This document shows, one piece after another, positions 1 through 8,199 of a DNA stretch of 64,000 nucleotides. The notes beneath the pieces were generated by a model. It searched no databases. It was not told the DNA's origin and worked only from the letters and a program-made list of their open reading frames with translations. The position numbers and the translations under genes are program-made. The stretch's first letter is position 1. Each line of letters opens with the position of its first letter. This DNA comes from Actinokineospora sp. NBRC 105648 (GTDB lineage Bacteria; Actinomycetota; Actinomycetes; Mycobacteriales; Pseudonocardiaceae): positions 62,001 to 126,000 of the forward strand of contig NZ_BSTR01000013.1 in the NCBI RefSeq assembly GCF_030269645.1, given 5' to 3'.

Positions 1-556
1 CCACCAGCAGGATCGCCGCGCCCTCCTCGGCGAAGCGGGTGACCATCGGCAGCAGCCGGGTGAACACGACCGGGGCCAGGCCCAGGGACATCTCGTCGAT
101 CAGCAGGAACTTCGGTCGCGCGGCGAACGCCCTGGCCAGCACCACCATCTGCTGCTCTCCGCCGCTGAGCAGCGCGGTGGGGGAGTTCCGGCGCTTGTCC
201 AGCTCCGGGAACAGCGCCAGCACCTCCTCCACTCGGGGCCAGGTGCGCGCGGTCAGCTTGAGGTTCTCCATCACGGTCAGCCCCGGGAACACCGCGCGGC
301 CCTGTTCGATGTGCGCCAGGCCTTGCTTCGCCCTGGCCACCCGGGAGTGCTTGGTGATCTCGGTGTCTCCGATGTGGACACTGCCCGCCGCGGTCGGGAC
401 GACCCCGGAGATCGCCTCCAGCAGACTGGTCTTGCCCGCGCCGTTCGGTCCGACCAGGGCCGTGATCCGGCCCGGCGCCAGGGTGAGGGTGACGTCCCGG
501 ATGACCGGGCCCGCGCCGCGTGTGACCGTGACGTCCTGTACCCGCAAACCGCTCAC
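1..556 (-). CDS. livF: Branched-chain amino acid ABC transporter ATPase, LivF type (partial)
   Basis: Second ATPase of a high-affinity branched-chain amino acid or amide uptake ABC transporter, acting at the cytoplasmic face of the membrane. The reverse strand reads Walker A (VGPNGAGKTS) near residue 32, signature LSGGEQQMV, and Walker B LIDEMSLGLAPV, the usual LivF wording. The GTG start at 556 overlaps the stop of the upstream permease-ATPase gene in a GTGA, so the two are translationally coupled. The gene runs off the window edge; about 185 of the roughly 235 residues usual for LivF are present. The family assignment is secure; the substrate is not known from sequence. Confidence 0.93.
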   Translation of the reverse strand, partial: MSGLRVQDVTVTRGAGPVIRDVTLTLAPGRITALVGPNGAGKTSLLEAISGVVPTAAGSVHIGDTEITKHSRVARAKQGLAHIEQGRAVFPGLTVMENLKLTARTWPRVEEVLALFPELDKRRNSPTALLSGGEQQMVVLARAFAARPKFLLIDEMSLGLAPVVFTRLLPMVTRFAEEGAAILLV

Positions 557-2274
557 AGCAACTCCGTTTCACCCATGTACGCCTTGAGCACCGCCGGGTC
601 CGCCAGCACCTCGGCCTGCGGGCCGCTGGCCAGCACCTGGCCGAAGTCCAGCACCGTGATCGTGTCGCAGACGGTGCGCACCAGGTCCAGGTCGTGCTCG
701 ATGAGCAGCACCGACACCCCGAACCGGGCGGGCACCTGGCGCAGCCGGGCGCCGAGCGCGACGTGCTCCTCGTGCGGCAGGCCCGCGGCGGGCTCGTCGA
801 GCAGCAGCACCTTCGGCTTGGCCAGCAGGTGGCCGACGACCTCCACGAGCCGCCGCGCGCCCACGTCGACGCGGCGCAGCGGGGTGCGCGCGGGTGGGCA
901 GCCGAAGAACTCCAGCGCCTCGGCGATCTCCGTCCCGCTCAGCCTGCGCCGGGCGACGAACCGCACGTACGCCCCGACCGTCAGCCCTGCGGGCACCCGG
1001 TCCTGCTGGAAAGTCCGCCGCAGACCCGCCCGGGCGCGCTTGGTGGGTGAGAGCCCGGTCAGCGGACGCCCGTCCAACTCCACCGATCCGCTCGCCTGCG
1101 GGAGGAATCCGCTGATGATGTCGACCAAAGTGGACTTCCCGGCGCCGTTGGGGCCGATCACGCCGAGCACCCCGTTGGACGGCACTGCCAAGTCCACATG
1201 GGACAAAGCCTTGACCTCGCCGAAGCTGACACTCAGGTCGCGCACCACCAGCACCGGCGCGCCCGGTGGCGGCACCTCGAGGTCCGGTGGCGGCTCGGAC
1301 AGCGCCACCCCGGCGGCGTCCTTCGAGCGCTTGCGCCACAGCTCGCGGACCAGGACGCCCAGGTTCCCGCCGGTGGTCAGCGCGTGCGTGCCGAGCAGGC
1401 CGAAGATGACGAAACCCCAGTCCTGCGGCACCCCCCAGCGCTTGAGCAGCTCGGGGACCGCGACCCACAGGACCGCGCCGAACACCGCCATGTCGATCAG
1501 GTGCGCGCCGGACATGATCGCCAGCACGTAGAGCGCCAGCGACTGCATCGCCGAGAAGCTGGCCGGGAAGGCCAAACCGACCTGGCCGGTCAGCAGGCCG
1601 CCCGCGACACCACCCAGTGCGGCGCTCACCGCGAACGCGGTCAGCTTCGACGTGCGCACGCTCGCGCCCGCCGCCGCCGTGCCGCGCTCGGAGAACGCCA
1701 CCGCCTGCCACCCGCTGCCCCACCGGCCGCGGCGCAGGAAGTGCACACCCAGGCAGCACAGCGTGAGCACGATGATGCCGAGCAGGAAGTACTCCCGGTC
1801 ATCGGCGAAGGCCGTGGGCCGCTCGACCGAGATGCCGTCGACGGTCCCCGGGAACTGGATCTGCACCAGTGTCAGGTCGGCCGCCGCGGCCAGGCCGAGG
1901 GTGACCACGGCGAGGTTGATGCCGCGCAACCGCAGCGCGGGCAGCCCGACGATCACGCCCACCACGCCCGCGGCCAGACCGCCGAGCAGCAGCCAGACGA
2001 AGAAGCCGCCGGGCGCGCCCTCCCGGTTGAGCCAGGACACCACCCACGCGCCGACGGCGGCGAAGGTCAGCTGGCACAGCGAGACCATGCCCGCGCTGCC
2101 GGTGACCACCCCCAGCCCCAGCAGCGCGATGCCCGCGACGATCGCGCTCATCCCGAGGTAGACGAAGTAGCCGTCGAGCCCGACGCTGAGCAGGTACCCG
2201 ACGACGATGGCCGCCCCGGCGACGATGAGCGGGACCCCGAACCGGCTCAGCGGCCCTGGCTCAGCGCGTGACAT
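553..2274 (-). CDS. Fused LivM permease / LivG ATPase of branched-chain amino acid ABC transporter
   Basis: 573 residues. Residues 1-310 form a polytopic LivM-type permease and 330-573 a LivG-type ATPase with Walker A GPNGAGKST and Walker B LLLDEPAAGL. The permease-ATPase fusion is common in actinobacteria. I chose ATG 2274 because a strong AGGAGG lies seven bases upstream; a longer open frame to 2589 only reads through repeat DNA. Where LivG normally has a YGxQRR-type signature this protein reads VDVGARRLVEV, a divergent ABC signature that may weaken ATP hydrolysis in this half. It is coupled to livF downstream. A 620-bp minisatellite separates it from livH, which is unusual because liv permease genes are normally abutting. 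Confidence 0.92.
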   Translation of the reverse strand: MSRAEPGPLSRFGVPLIVAGAAIVVGYLLSVGLDGYFVYLGMSAIVAGIALLGLGVVTGSAGMVSLCQLTFAAVGAWVVSWLNREGAPGGFFVWLLLGGLAAGVVGVIVGLPALRLRGINLAVVTLGLAAAADLTLVQIQFPGTVDGISVERPTAFADDREYFLLGIIVLTLCCLGVHFLRRGRWGSGWQAVAFSERGTAAAGASVRTSKLTAFAVSAALGGVAGGLLTGQVGLAFPASFSAMQSLALYVLAIMSGAHLIDMAVFGAVLWVAVPELLKRWGVPQDWGFVIFGLLGTHALTTGGNLGVLVRELWRKRSKDAAGVALSEPPPDLEVPPPGAPVLVVRDLSVSFGEVKALSHVDLAVPSNGVLGVIGPNGAGKSTLVDIISGFLPQASGSVELDGRPLTGLSPTKRARAGLRRTFQQDRVPAGLTVGAYVRFVARRRLSGTEIAEALEFFGCPPARTPLRRVDVGARRLVEVVGHLLAKPKVLLLDEPAAGLPHEEHVALGARLRQVPARFGVSVLLIEHDLDLVRTVCDTITVLDFGQVLASGPQAEVLADPAVLKAYMGETELL

Positions 2275-2908
2275 CCCAAACCTCCTTGCGCCGCGAACGC
2301 GGCGGCAGTGCGATGACGGGCAACGCGGCGACGGGCAGTGCGGTGACAGGCAGTGCGGTGACAGGCAGTGCTGTGACAAGCAGTGCGGCGACCGGCGCGG
2401 TGTAGTGGAGGGCGGGCGCCGCACGGTCCCGTGTGGACCGGAGGGCAGGTGCCGCGTGGTCATTGGTGGATCGGAGTGCGGGCGCCGCCCGGTGCCGCAC
2501 AGATCGGAGGGCGGGTGCCGAACGGTCCTGTGGGGACAGGAGGGCGGGTGCCGCGCGGTGCCGCACAGATCGGAGAGCGGGCGCGGCAAGGTCCTGCGGG
2601 GACTGGAGAGCGGGTGCCGCGCGGTCCTCGGTGGATCGGAGTGCGGGCGCCGCCCGGTGTCGCGCGGATCGGAGTGCGGGCGCCGCCCGGTGTCGCGCGG
2701 ATCGGAGAGCGGGTGCGGCGCGGTGCTGCGCGGATCGGAGATCGGGAGCGGCGCAGTCCTGTGTGGACTTCAGAGCGGGGGCGGCGCGCCCGACCGCGGC
2801 CAGGGTGCCCAGCGCGGGCCCTGCCTCCGCGCTGGACACCCGTACCCGCCCGGTGCCCCTGGACACCGGCTCGTGGGCCGCGCGCGGCCCGTGTTCAGCG
2901 CGCGACAT
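2261..2908 (-). CDS. Possible repeat-encoded 215-residue protein between livH and livMG
   Basis: An open frame begins at ATG 2908, overlapping the end of livH, and stops at 2261, overlapping the livMG start. It is therefore coupled on both sides. It encodes about twelve 11-residue units of type AAPALRSxRHR and then about six 5-residue units of type ALPVT. Its last residues (RKEVWDVTR) almost repeat the last residues of LivH (RKEVWDVAR), and its first (MSRAE) repeat those of LivM, so the livH/livM junction has been duplicated around the repeat. No known domain is recognisable. It may be junk that keeps the ribosome travelling between the two permease genes rather than a functional protein. Confidence 0.3.
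   Translation of the reverse strand: MSRAEHGPRAAHEPVSRGTGRVRVSSAEAGPALGTLAAVGRAAPALKSTQDCAAPDLRSAQHRAAPALRSARHRAAPALRSARHRAAPALRSTEDRAAPALQSPQDLAAPALRSVRHRAAPALLSPQDRSAPALRSVRHRAAPALRSTNDHAAPALRSTRDRAAPALHYTAPVAALLVTALPVTALPVTALPVAALPVIALPPRSRRKEVWDVTR
2296..2785 (-). repeat. 33-bp and 15-bp tandem repeat arrays (minisatellite)
   Basis: About twelve imperfect 33-bp units occupy 2390-2785, for example two nearly identical consecutive copies near 2636-2701. About six 15-bp units built on GTGACAGGCAGTGCG occupy roughly 2296-2389. Both periods are multiples of three, so the array stays open in one minus-strand frame. The array lies between duplicated copies of the livH-end/livM-start junction. 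Confidence 0.88.
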
Positions 2909-3755
2909 CCCAGACCTCCTTGCGCTGCGACCACAGGAGCAGGCCGACGATCACCAGGAACGGCAGGAAGTACCGCGCCACCGACAGGCTGTCCACCTGC
3001 GCCACCGCGCCCTGGGCCATGCCCAGCACCAGCCCGCCCGCGACCGCCAGGTCGAGCCTGCGGAAACCGCCCAGCAGGGCGGCGGCCGAGGCCGGGACCA
3101 CCAGCATGGCCAGCGAGGTGGCGTCGTTGGACTGCGACGGCGCCACGATCGAGATGACCAGGGTGCTCAGCAGCCCGGTCACCCCCCAGACCGCGACGCT
3201 GAGCTTCTTGGCCGGGATGCCCATCAGCTCCGCGGTGGTCGGCCGCTCGGACAGCGCCCGCAGCTCCAGGCCGAACGAGCTCTTCACCAGCACCGCGCGG
3301 CAGCCCAGCGCGATCAGCACCGAGAGCGCCACGGTCACCACCGTCACCTGGCTGACCACCACGCCGTTCACCGAGAACGCCGGGCCGTCGAGGATCGGGT
3401 GGAAGGGCTGCGGCTTGTTGCCGAACAGGATGAACGAGAGCGAGATGAGCAGCAGGAGCACCGCGACGGTGACCGCCGAGCGGGTGCCGATGTCGGCCTC
3501 GGCCAGCCAGGTGGCGACGATCCAGCCGAGCAGCGCGCTCAGCAGGCCGCCCAGCGCGATCCCGACCAGCGTCGCCGCCCAGGTGGGCAGTCCGAAGTAG
3601 ATGGACAGCCAGACCGCCACGTAGCAGCCGAACATCCCGGTCGCGGACTGGCTGAAGTTCACCACCCGCACGAGTCTGGACATCAGGGTCAGGCAGACGG
3701 CCAGTACCGCGAACAGCCCGCCCGCGGCGAGCCCCGCCAGTGCTCCTTGCAGCAT
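2895..3755 (-). CDS. livH: Branched-chain amino acid ABC transporter permease, LivH type
   Basis: 286 residues, about eight hydrophobic segments, ordinary LivH length. It forms the membrane channel with the LivM half of the fused protein. ATG 3755 is preceded by AGTAGGGAAC. The opening residues (MLQGALAGLAAGGLFAVLAV) and the central SxRPxxAELMGI-like stretch (SERPTTAELMGIPAKKL) are typical of LivH/UrtB permeases. The binding-protein gene lies 83 bp upstream, with a strong hairpin in the gap that would lower expression of the permease relative to the binding protein. Confidence 0.93.
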   Translation of the reverse strand: MLQGALAGLAAGGLFAVLAVCLTLMSRLVRVVNFSQSATGMFGCYVAVWLSIYFGLPTWAATLVGIALGGLLSALLGWIVATWLAEADIGTRSAVTVAVLLLLISLSFILFGNKPQPFHPILDGPAFSVNGVVVSQVTVVTVALSVLIALGCRAVLVKSSFGLELRALSERPTTAELMGIPAKKLSVAVWGVTGLLSTLVISIVAPSQSNDATSLAMLVVPASAAALLGGFRRLDLAVAGGLVLGMAQGAVAQVDSLSVARYFLPFLVIVGLLLWSQRKEVWDVAR

Positions 3756-3782
3756 GTGCTGTGTTCCCTACTACTCCTGGAG

Positions 3783-3821
3783 CGGTCGGGGCCGCGGTAG
3801 TCTCGCCCGCGGCCCCGACCG
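3783..3821 (-). terminator. Hairpin between binding-protein gene and livH (attenuator)
   Basis: Perfect 15-bp inverted repeat: 3783-3797 (CGGTCGGGGCCGCGG) pairs with 3807-3821, leaving a nine-base loop. No long T-run follows on the minus strand. Position and strength suit partial termination or mRNA protection, giving more binding protein than permease. Confidence 0.65.
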
Positions 3822-3838
3822 GTCGTGGTGGGTTCCCG

Positions 3839-5032
3839 TTACTTCTTGGGGATCCGCAGCCAGTCGTCCGCGGCCAGCTCCCACTTGTTGGTGCCGGTGG
3901 CGAGCTTGATCGGCCAGCCAGCGGTGTTGTCGTGGTGGGTCTGGCCCTTGCCGAACACGTACGGGGTGCCGACCATCGGGTCGCTGATCGGCGACATCTC
4001 CTGCAGCGCCTTGGTCACCGACTCCCGGTTGATGTCACCGGAGATGCCCTTGATCACCTGCAGGAAGTACTTCGCCGCCAGGTAGCCGCCCTGGCTGAAC
4101 GAGGTCAGCGGGATGTTGTTCTTGGTCATCAGCTCCCGCCACTCCTTGGTCTGGGTGCTGGCGGCGTCGGTGAACGGGTAGAACTCGGCGGGCACGTAGA
4201 CGCCAGCGCCGGCGTTGGCGATCGCCTTGGCGTAGTTCTCGCTGTAGACGCTGGTCAGCAGCAGCCAGGTGACGTCGTTCCAGCCCTGCGCCGCGGCGGC
4301 CTTGAGCTGGCCGATGGAGTCCGGCTCGACCGGGTTCACCGTGATGGCCTTGCAGCCCGCCGAGCGCGCCTTGACGATGTAGGAGGTGTAGTCCGATCCG
4401 CCGTAGGGGACCGTGGCGTCCATGTACGTGAGCTTCTTGCCGGTGATGGCGGTCCACTCGTCGATCGCGGCCTGGTACGAGGGCAGCGTGTTGCCCGCGA
4501 TCTCCAGCAGCGCGCAGATGTTGTCGAGCTTGAGCACCTCGGAGCCGTAGAGCAGCGTCAGCGTCATGTCGTGGTACGGGCCGACGTTCGCCGGGGCGAT
4601 GTTGGGGCTGCTGAAGCACGCCGGGTCCACGCCGATGCCGGAGATGGACAGGATCTTCTGCTGCGCGTAGTACTTGTTGTTGATCTCGCACTCGATCAGG
4701 CTCGACGAGCCGACCAGCGCGACCGCGTTGTCCGCGCCGACGACCTCGCGCGCGGCGGCCGCGGCGGCGGCCGGGTCGCCCTTGTCGTCGAGCGCCTTGT
4801 AGGAGATCTGGCGGCCGTTGACGCCACCGGCGGCGTTGGCGGCGTCGAAGACGGCCTTGGCCGCGGCCGAGGCCTCGGGGAAGGTCGCCGCACCGCTGAG
4901 CGCGTTGACCGAGCCGACCACGATCGGGCCGCTGGACCCGCCGCTGCCGCCGCTGCTGCTGTTGTTGGCACACCCGGCTGCGACGAGCGTGACCGCGGCG
5001 GCCACGGCCACGCGGCGCATGATCTTTCTCAT
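3839..5032 (-). CDS. ABC transporter substrate-binding lipoprotein (branched-chain amino acid type)
   Basis: 397 residues. The N-terminus is a lipoprotein signal with lipobox VAAGC (Cys21), then a Ser/Gly-rich spacer and a type-1 periplasmic binding fold (GPIVVGSVNALSG, VGSSSLIECEI, GGYLAAKYFLQ). It would be anchored outside the membrane and deliver ligand to the LivH/LivM channel. I chose ATG 5032 because the signal peptide starts there; the longer open frame adds charged, non-signal residues. It is the first gene of the liv operon. The ligand cannot be stated; this family includes amino acid, urea, amide and aromatic binders. Confidence 0.92.
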   Translation of the reverse strand: MRKIMRRVAVAAAVTLVAAGCANNSSSGGSGGSSGPIVVGSVNALSGAATFPEASAAAKAVFDAANAAGGVNGRQISYKALDDKGDPAAAAAAAREVVGADNAVALVGSSSLIECEINNKYYAQQKILSISGIGVDPACFSSPNIAPANVGPYHDMTLTLLYGSEVLKLDNICALLEIAGNTLPSYQAAIDEWTAITGKKLTYMDATVPYGGSDYTSYIVKARSAGCKAITVNPVEPDSIGQLKAAAAQGWNDVTWLLLTSVYSENYAKAIANAGAGVYVPAEFYPFTDAASTQTKEWRELMTKNNIPLTSFSQGGYLAAKYFLQVIKGISGDINRESVTKALQEMSPISDPMVGTPYVFGKGQTHHDNTAGWPIKLATGTNKWELAADDWLRIPKK

Positions 5033-5201
5033 AGCGGTCCCTGTCCTGTTTCTCGGCTGCGGTCGCTTTCGCTCGCAGTACACGGGGATCTTCGAGGTGG
5101 ATGGGACCCTACGAGCGCCGAGCGCGCCGGGCCTTGGCTTTGCGGGCACGCAAGTTGTCTCGCCCGGCACGGGGTGCGACCTGGATCACCCCCGCGACGC
5201 C

Positions 5202-5245
5202 GAAAGCCGTCCCCCGGGCACGGGTGGGCCCGGGGAACGGCTTTC
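5202..5245 (-). terminator. Stem-loop downstream of the SnoaL-like gene
   Basis: 5202-5219 pairs with 5228-5245 (GAAAGCCGT.CCCCGGGC type stem, 18 bp with one G-T pair). It lies just past the stop of the 5261-5650 gene and before the liv operon. No T-tract is visible on the minus strand, so it may act as a GC-hairpin terminator of the kind common in actinobacteria. Confidence 0.6.
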
Positions 5246-5260
5246 CTTCGCGGAGAAGGT

Positions 5261-5650
5261 CTATCCAGCGGTGGCGGCGACCACCGGTGCGGAGTCCACG
5301 ATCTGCTCGAAGCTGGTGACGGTCTCGCCGTCGAACTTCCACACGTGCGCCACCCGCGCGGTGAACGAGCGGCCGGACTCCTTGTGGGTGGCCGCGTAGC
5401 TGCCCAGGCCGACCACCGTGGCACCGCCGTCGACGAGCTCGGCGAGGGTGAAGGTGTAGCCGTCCCAGTCCCGGCCGATCGCCTCGAACACGTTGGCGCG
5501 CACCGCGTCCGGGCCGGTGTAGGTGCCCGCGTAGGGGAACCCGGCGGCCTCGGTCCAGGTGGTCGAGGCGGTGATGGGGGCGAGCATGCCGTCGAGGTCA
5601 CCGCGGTCGCTGGCCGCGTAGTGCGCGCTGACGACGTCCACTGTAGACAA
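5261..5650 (-). CDS. SnoaL-like / NTF2-fold protein
   Basis: 129 residues, a single SnoaL-like NTF2 fold: an N-terminal helix (VVSAHYAASDRGDLDGMLAP), a WTEAAGFPYAGTYTGPDAV strand-turn region and a C-terminal VAHVWKFDGETVTSFEQI sheet. Members are small polyketide cyclases, isomerases or ligand-binding proteins; no specific substrate can be read. TTG 5650 is the best start because AAGGAG precedes it by seven bases. It lies 12 bp behind the MoaF-like gene and is very likely co-transcribed with it. Confidence 0.8.
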   Translation of the reverse strand: MSTVDVVSAHYAASDRGDLDGMLAPITASTTWTEAAGFPYAGTYTGPDAVRANVFEAIGRDWDGYTFTLAELVDGGATVVGLGSYAATHKESGRSFTARVAHVWKFDGETVTSFEQIVDSAPVVAATAG

Positions 5651-5662
5651 TCCGGTCTCCTT

Positions 5663-6430
5663 CTAGACGGGCTGGGCGTCGGGGTAGGTCACCGAGCCCA
5701 GCGGGTAGACGTGCCCACCGGCGGTGGAGTGCTCCGTGCTCCCGTCGCCGGTGATCCCGAGGAACACCCCGGTCGTGCGCAGCGCGAGCCCGAGGTCGTG
5801 CAGCCACACGCTGGCCACCGCGATGCGGAACTCGCGGAAGCAGAACAGGTACAGCCCGTCGGCGAACTTCCACACGGTCGAGAGGTCCATGTCCCCGTGC
5901 CCGCGCTGGATGCCCTCGAGGCACTGCCAGGCGTAGCGCTGCGAGGAGACGTAGACGTGCTCGTAGAGGTGTTCGGGGCTGTAGCGGTAGAGGTTGCGCC
6001 GACCGATCAGGTCGCGCGACGGGCCGGGGACCTCACCGGTCGGCTCGCCGCCGTCGGTGGTGCCCGCCCAGAAGGTCTGCGACACGCGGGGGACGCCCTC
6101 GACGTCCTCGGCACCCAGCACCGACCGCACGGCGAGCGCGCGGTGGGTGGTCGTGGAGAACACCACCGTCAGCGACTCGCCCTCGACGCTGGTCTTGGGC
6201 AGGTTCACGAAGTAGACGTCCTCGCGCACGGCGACCGCGTCGTAGGGGTCCTGCACACCGTTGCAGGTGAGCTTCTCCGCGTCGTCGAAGCGCAGGTCGA
6301 GCGTGCTGCCGTCATCGAGGGTGACGGTGAGCTCACGCCCGGTGAGATCGGCGTTGGGCAGGCGGTAGGTGGCGATCCCCGCGGCGAACTCGTCGTAGGT
6401 GCGCCACTCGTCCTCGGGTGCGGTCGACAT
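5663..6430 (-). CDS. MoaF-like protein
   Basis: 255 residues resembling MoaF, a two-domain lipocalin-like protein first described with tyramine oxidase and once linked to molybdenum cofactor. N-terminal features are RELTVTLDDGSTLDLRF and YDAVAVREDVYFVNLPK; the C-terminal half contains HLYEHVYVSSQRYAWQCLEG and GDMDLSTVWKFADGLYLFCF, both typical of MoaF. The biochemical role of the family is unsettled and no Moco gene is nearby. ATG 6430 begins the conserved region, and the gene leads the SnoaL-like gene in a two-gene operon. Confidence 0.75.
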   Translation of the reverse strand: MSTAPEDEWRTYDEFAAGIATYRLPNADLTGRELTVTLDDGSTLDLRFDDAEKLTCNGVQDPYDAVAVREDVYFVNLPKTSVEGESLTVVFSTTTHRALAVRSVLGAEDVEGVPRVSQTFWAGTTDGGEPTGEVPGPSRDLIGRRNLYRYSPEHLYEHVYVSSQRYAWQCLEGIQRGHGDMDLSTVWKFADGLYLFCFREFRIAVASVWLHDLGLALRTTGVFLGITGDGSTEHSTAGGHVYPLGSVTYPDAQPV

Positions 6431-6576
6431 GCGCCCATCGTGGGAGCCCGGCGCCCGCCGGGCCAGCCGCGCGGGTCCGCCTGAGCGCTGGGGGGCAAGA
6501 TCTGGTCGCTCCAGGTCAACTGGCCTTGATCAACTGGATACGATGGTCCCCCGTGCTCAGCGGAGGGAGAACCGCC

Positions 6577-6909
6577 GTGCGGCGACCCTGGGTCGGCTAC
6601 ACAGTGCCGGTGCTGGCCAACGTCGTGCTGGGAGTCTTCGCCAGCTACCCGGTGCTGATCTACTACTCGGCCGCGCGCGACTACATCAGGGAGCGGTTCA
6701 CCGGTATCGGGGACCCGCTGGAGGGTGACTTCACCGCGGCGCTCGCCGTCGGTGGCGTGCTGGCGGCGGTGGCCATCTTCGCGGCGGTGAACGCGATCCT
6801 GCGACACGCCGTGGCCGAGCGCGGCAGCTGGTACTGGCCGGTGACCATCACCCTGCTGCTCGCCCCCGGCCTGGCGGCACTCGCCTGGGCCGGACCGTTC
6901 GCTGGCTGA
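6577..6909 (+). CDS. Small membrane protein of unknown function
   Basis: 110 residues with about three hydrophobic segments (VGYTVPVLANVVLGVFASYP, TAALAVGGVLAAVAIFAAVN, PVTITLLLAPGLAALAWAG). GTG 6577 has a clear GGAGGGAG seven bases upstream; an earlier in-frame GTG at 6553 lacks one. I do not recognise a family. It stands between the divergent MoaF operon and the phosphate transporter 60 bp downstream; a regulatory link to either is not shown. Confidence 0.7.
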   Translation: MRRPWVGYTVPVLANVVLGVFASYPVLIYYSAARDYIRERFTGIGDPLEGDFTAALAVGGVLAAVAIFAAVNAILRHAVAERGSWYWPVTITLLLAPGLAALAWAGPFAG

Positions 6910-6969
6910 GTTCACCCAGTTCAGGTGAGGGGTTCACCCGGGTGTCACCCGATCGGGTAATACCCCGGC

Positions 6970-8106
6970 ATGGACACGGCGATGCTGGTGCTGGTCGGGC
7001 TCATCGGCCTGGCCCTGCTGTTCGACTACACCAACGGCTTCCACGACTCGGCGAACTCGATCGCCACGGTGGTCGCCACCGGCGTGCTGCGCCCCAGGTG
7101 GGCGGTGGCCTGGGCGGCCGGGTTCAACTTCATCGCGTTCCTGCTGGTCGCCACGGCGGTGGCGGACACCGTCGGGCAGACGGTCAAACCGGAGTTCTTC
7201 AGCCCGACCCTGGTCTTCGCCGCCCTGTTCGGCGCGATCAGCTGGAACTACGTGTCCTGGCACCTGGGCCTGCCCACCTCGTCCTCGCACTCCCTGGTCG
7301 GCGGGCTGGTAGGTGCGGGCCTGGCGGTCGGCGGCTTCGCCGCGCTCAAAGGCGCCAGCGTGATCAAGACGGCGGTGTTCATCCTGGTCAGCCCGGTAGC
7401 GGGCATGCTGCTCGGCGGTCTCATCATGCTCGGCCTGCGCGCCCTGCTGGCCCGCGCCGACGTCGAGAAGAGCGAACGCGGCTTCCGCTGGGCGCAGCTG
7501 GTCTCCTCGGCGGCGGTCTCGGTAGGACACGGCGGCAACGACGCGCAGAAGACCATGGGCGTCATCGCGGCACTGCTGGTCAGCACCGGCCACCTACAGG
7601 CCCAGGACGGACACCTGCCCATCCCCCTGTGGGTCGGCCTGGCAGCCGCGAGCGCCATCGCCCTGGGCACCCTCTCCGGCGGTTGGCGAATCGTGAAGAC
7701 CATGGGCAACGACATCACCCCACTACGCCCGGTGAGCGGCTTCGCGGCCGAGACCGGAGCAGCCATCGCCCTGTTCGGCTCGACAGCTCTGGGGGCACCG
7801 GTGTCCACAACACACACAGTGGCGGGTGCCATCACCGGCGTAGGCACGGTGAACAAGGGCGCATCAGTCGATTGGTCGATCTTCCGCCGAGTCGCACTGG
7901 CTTGGCTCGTGACGATCCCGTTCGCCGCAGTGGTCTCGGCGGGAACCTACGCACTGGCGACACTGCCCAACCACGCGGTTGCGGCGACGTTGTGCAGCTT
8001 GTTGGTGGCGGCCTTGGCTGTGTTCGTGGTGATCGCACTGCGCCGGGCACCGGGAGCGGGAGACGTGGAACCGGAACGCCGACCGGCAGTAGCGGAATCG
8101 CTCTAG
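6970..8106 (+). CDS. pit: PiT family inorganic phosphate transporter
   Basis: 378 residues, polytopic. It carries both copies of the PiT signature: the N-terminal FDYTNGFHDSANSIATVV with SSSHSLVGGLVG, and the C-terminal GGNDAQKTMG with STTHTVAGAITG. PiT proteins import metal-phosphate with protons at low affinity. The usual partner, a PhoU-like DUF47 protein, is not adjacent. ATG 6970 starts the conserved N-terminus; no convincing ribosome site precedes it. The 3' end runs into the structured repeat region that follows. Confidence 0.95.
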   Translation: MDTAMLVLVGLIGLALLFDYTNGFHDSANSIATVVATGVLRPRWAVAWAAGFNFIAFLLVATAVADTVGQTVKPEFFSPTLVFAALFGAISWNYVSWHLGLPTSSSHSLVGGLVGAGLAVGGFAALKGASVIKTAVFILVSPVAGMLLGGLIMLGLRALLARADVEKSERGFRWAQLVSSAAVSVGHGGNDAQKTMGVIAALLVSTGHLQAQDGHLPIPLWVGLAAASAIALGTLSGGWRIVKTMGNDITPLRPVSGFAAETGAAIALFGSTALGAPVSTTHTVAGAITGVGTVNKGASVDWSIFRRVALAWLVTIPFAAVVSAGTYALATLPNHAVAATLCSLLVAALAVFVVIALRRAPGAGDVEPERRPAVAESL

Positions 8107-8199
8107 CCCATTTCTTTCCTTTTCTCGACCCCCTGTCCAGTCACAGCGGCAAGGCGGCCGCCCCCTCCCGCCACCAAACCGCAGCGGATAGGCCGACCC

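Noticed and set aside
2207-3800. Long plus-strand frames across the liv permease genes and the minisatellite
   Set aside because: Antisense to well-supported permease genes; the low-complexity Arg/Pro-rich translations come from repeat and codon bias.
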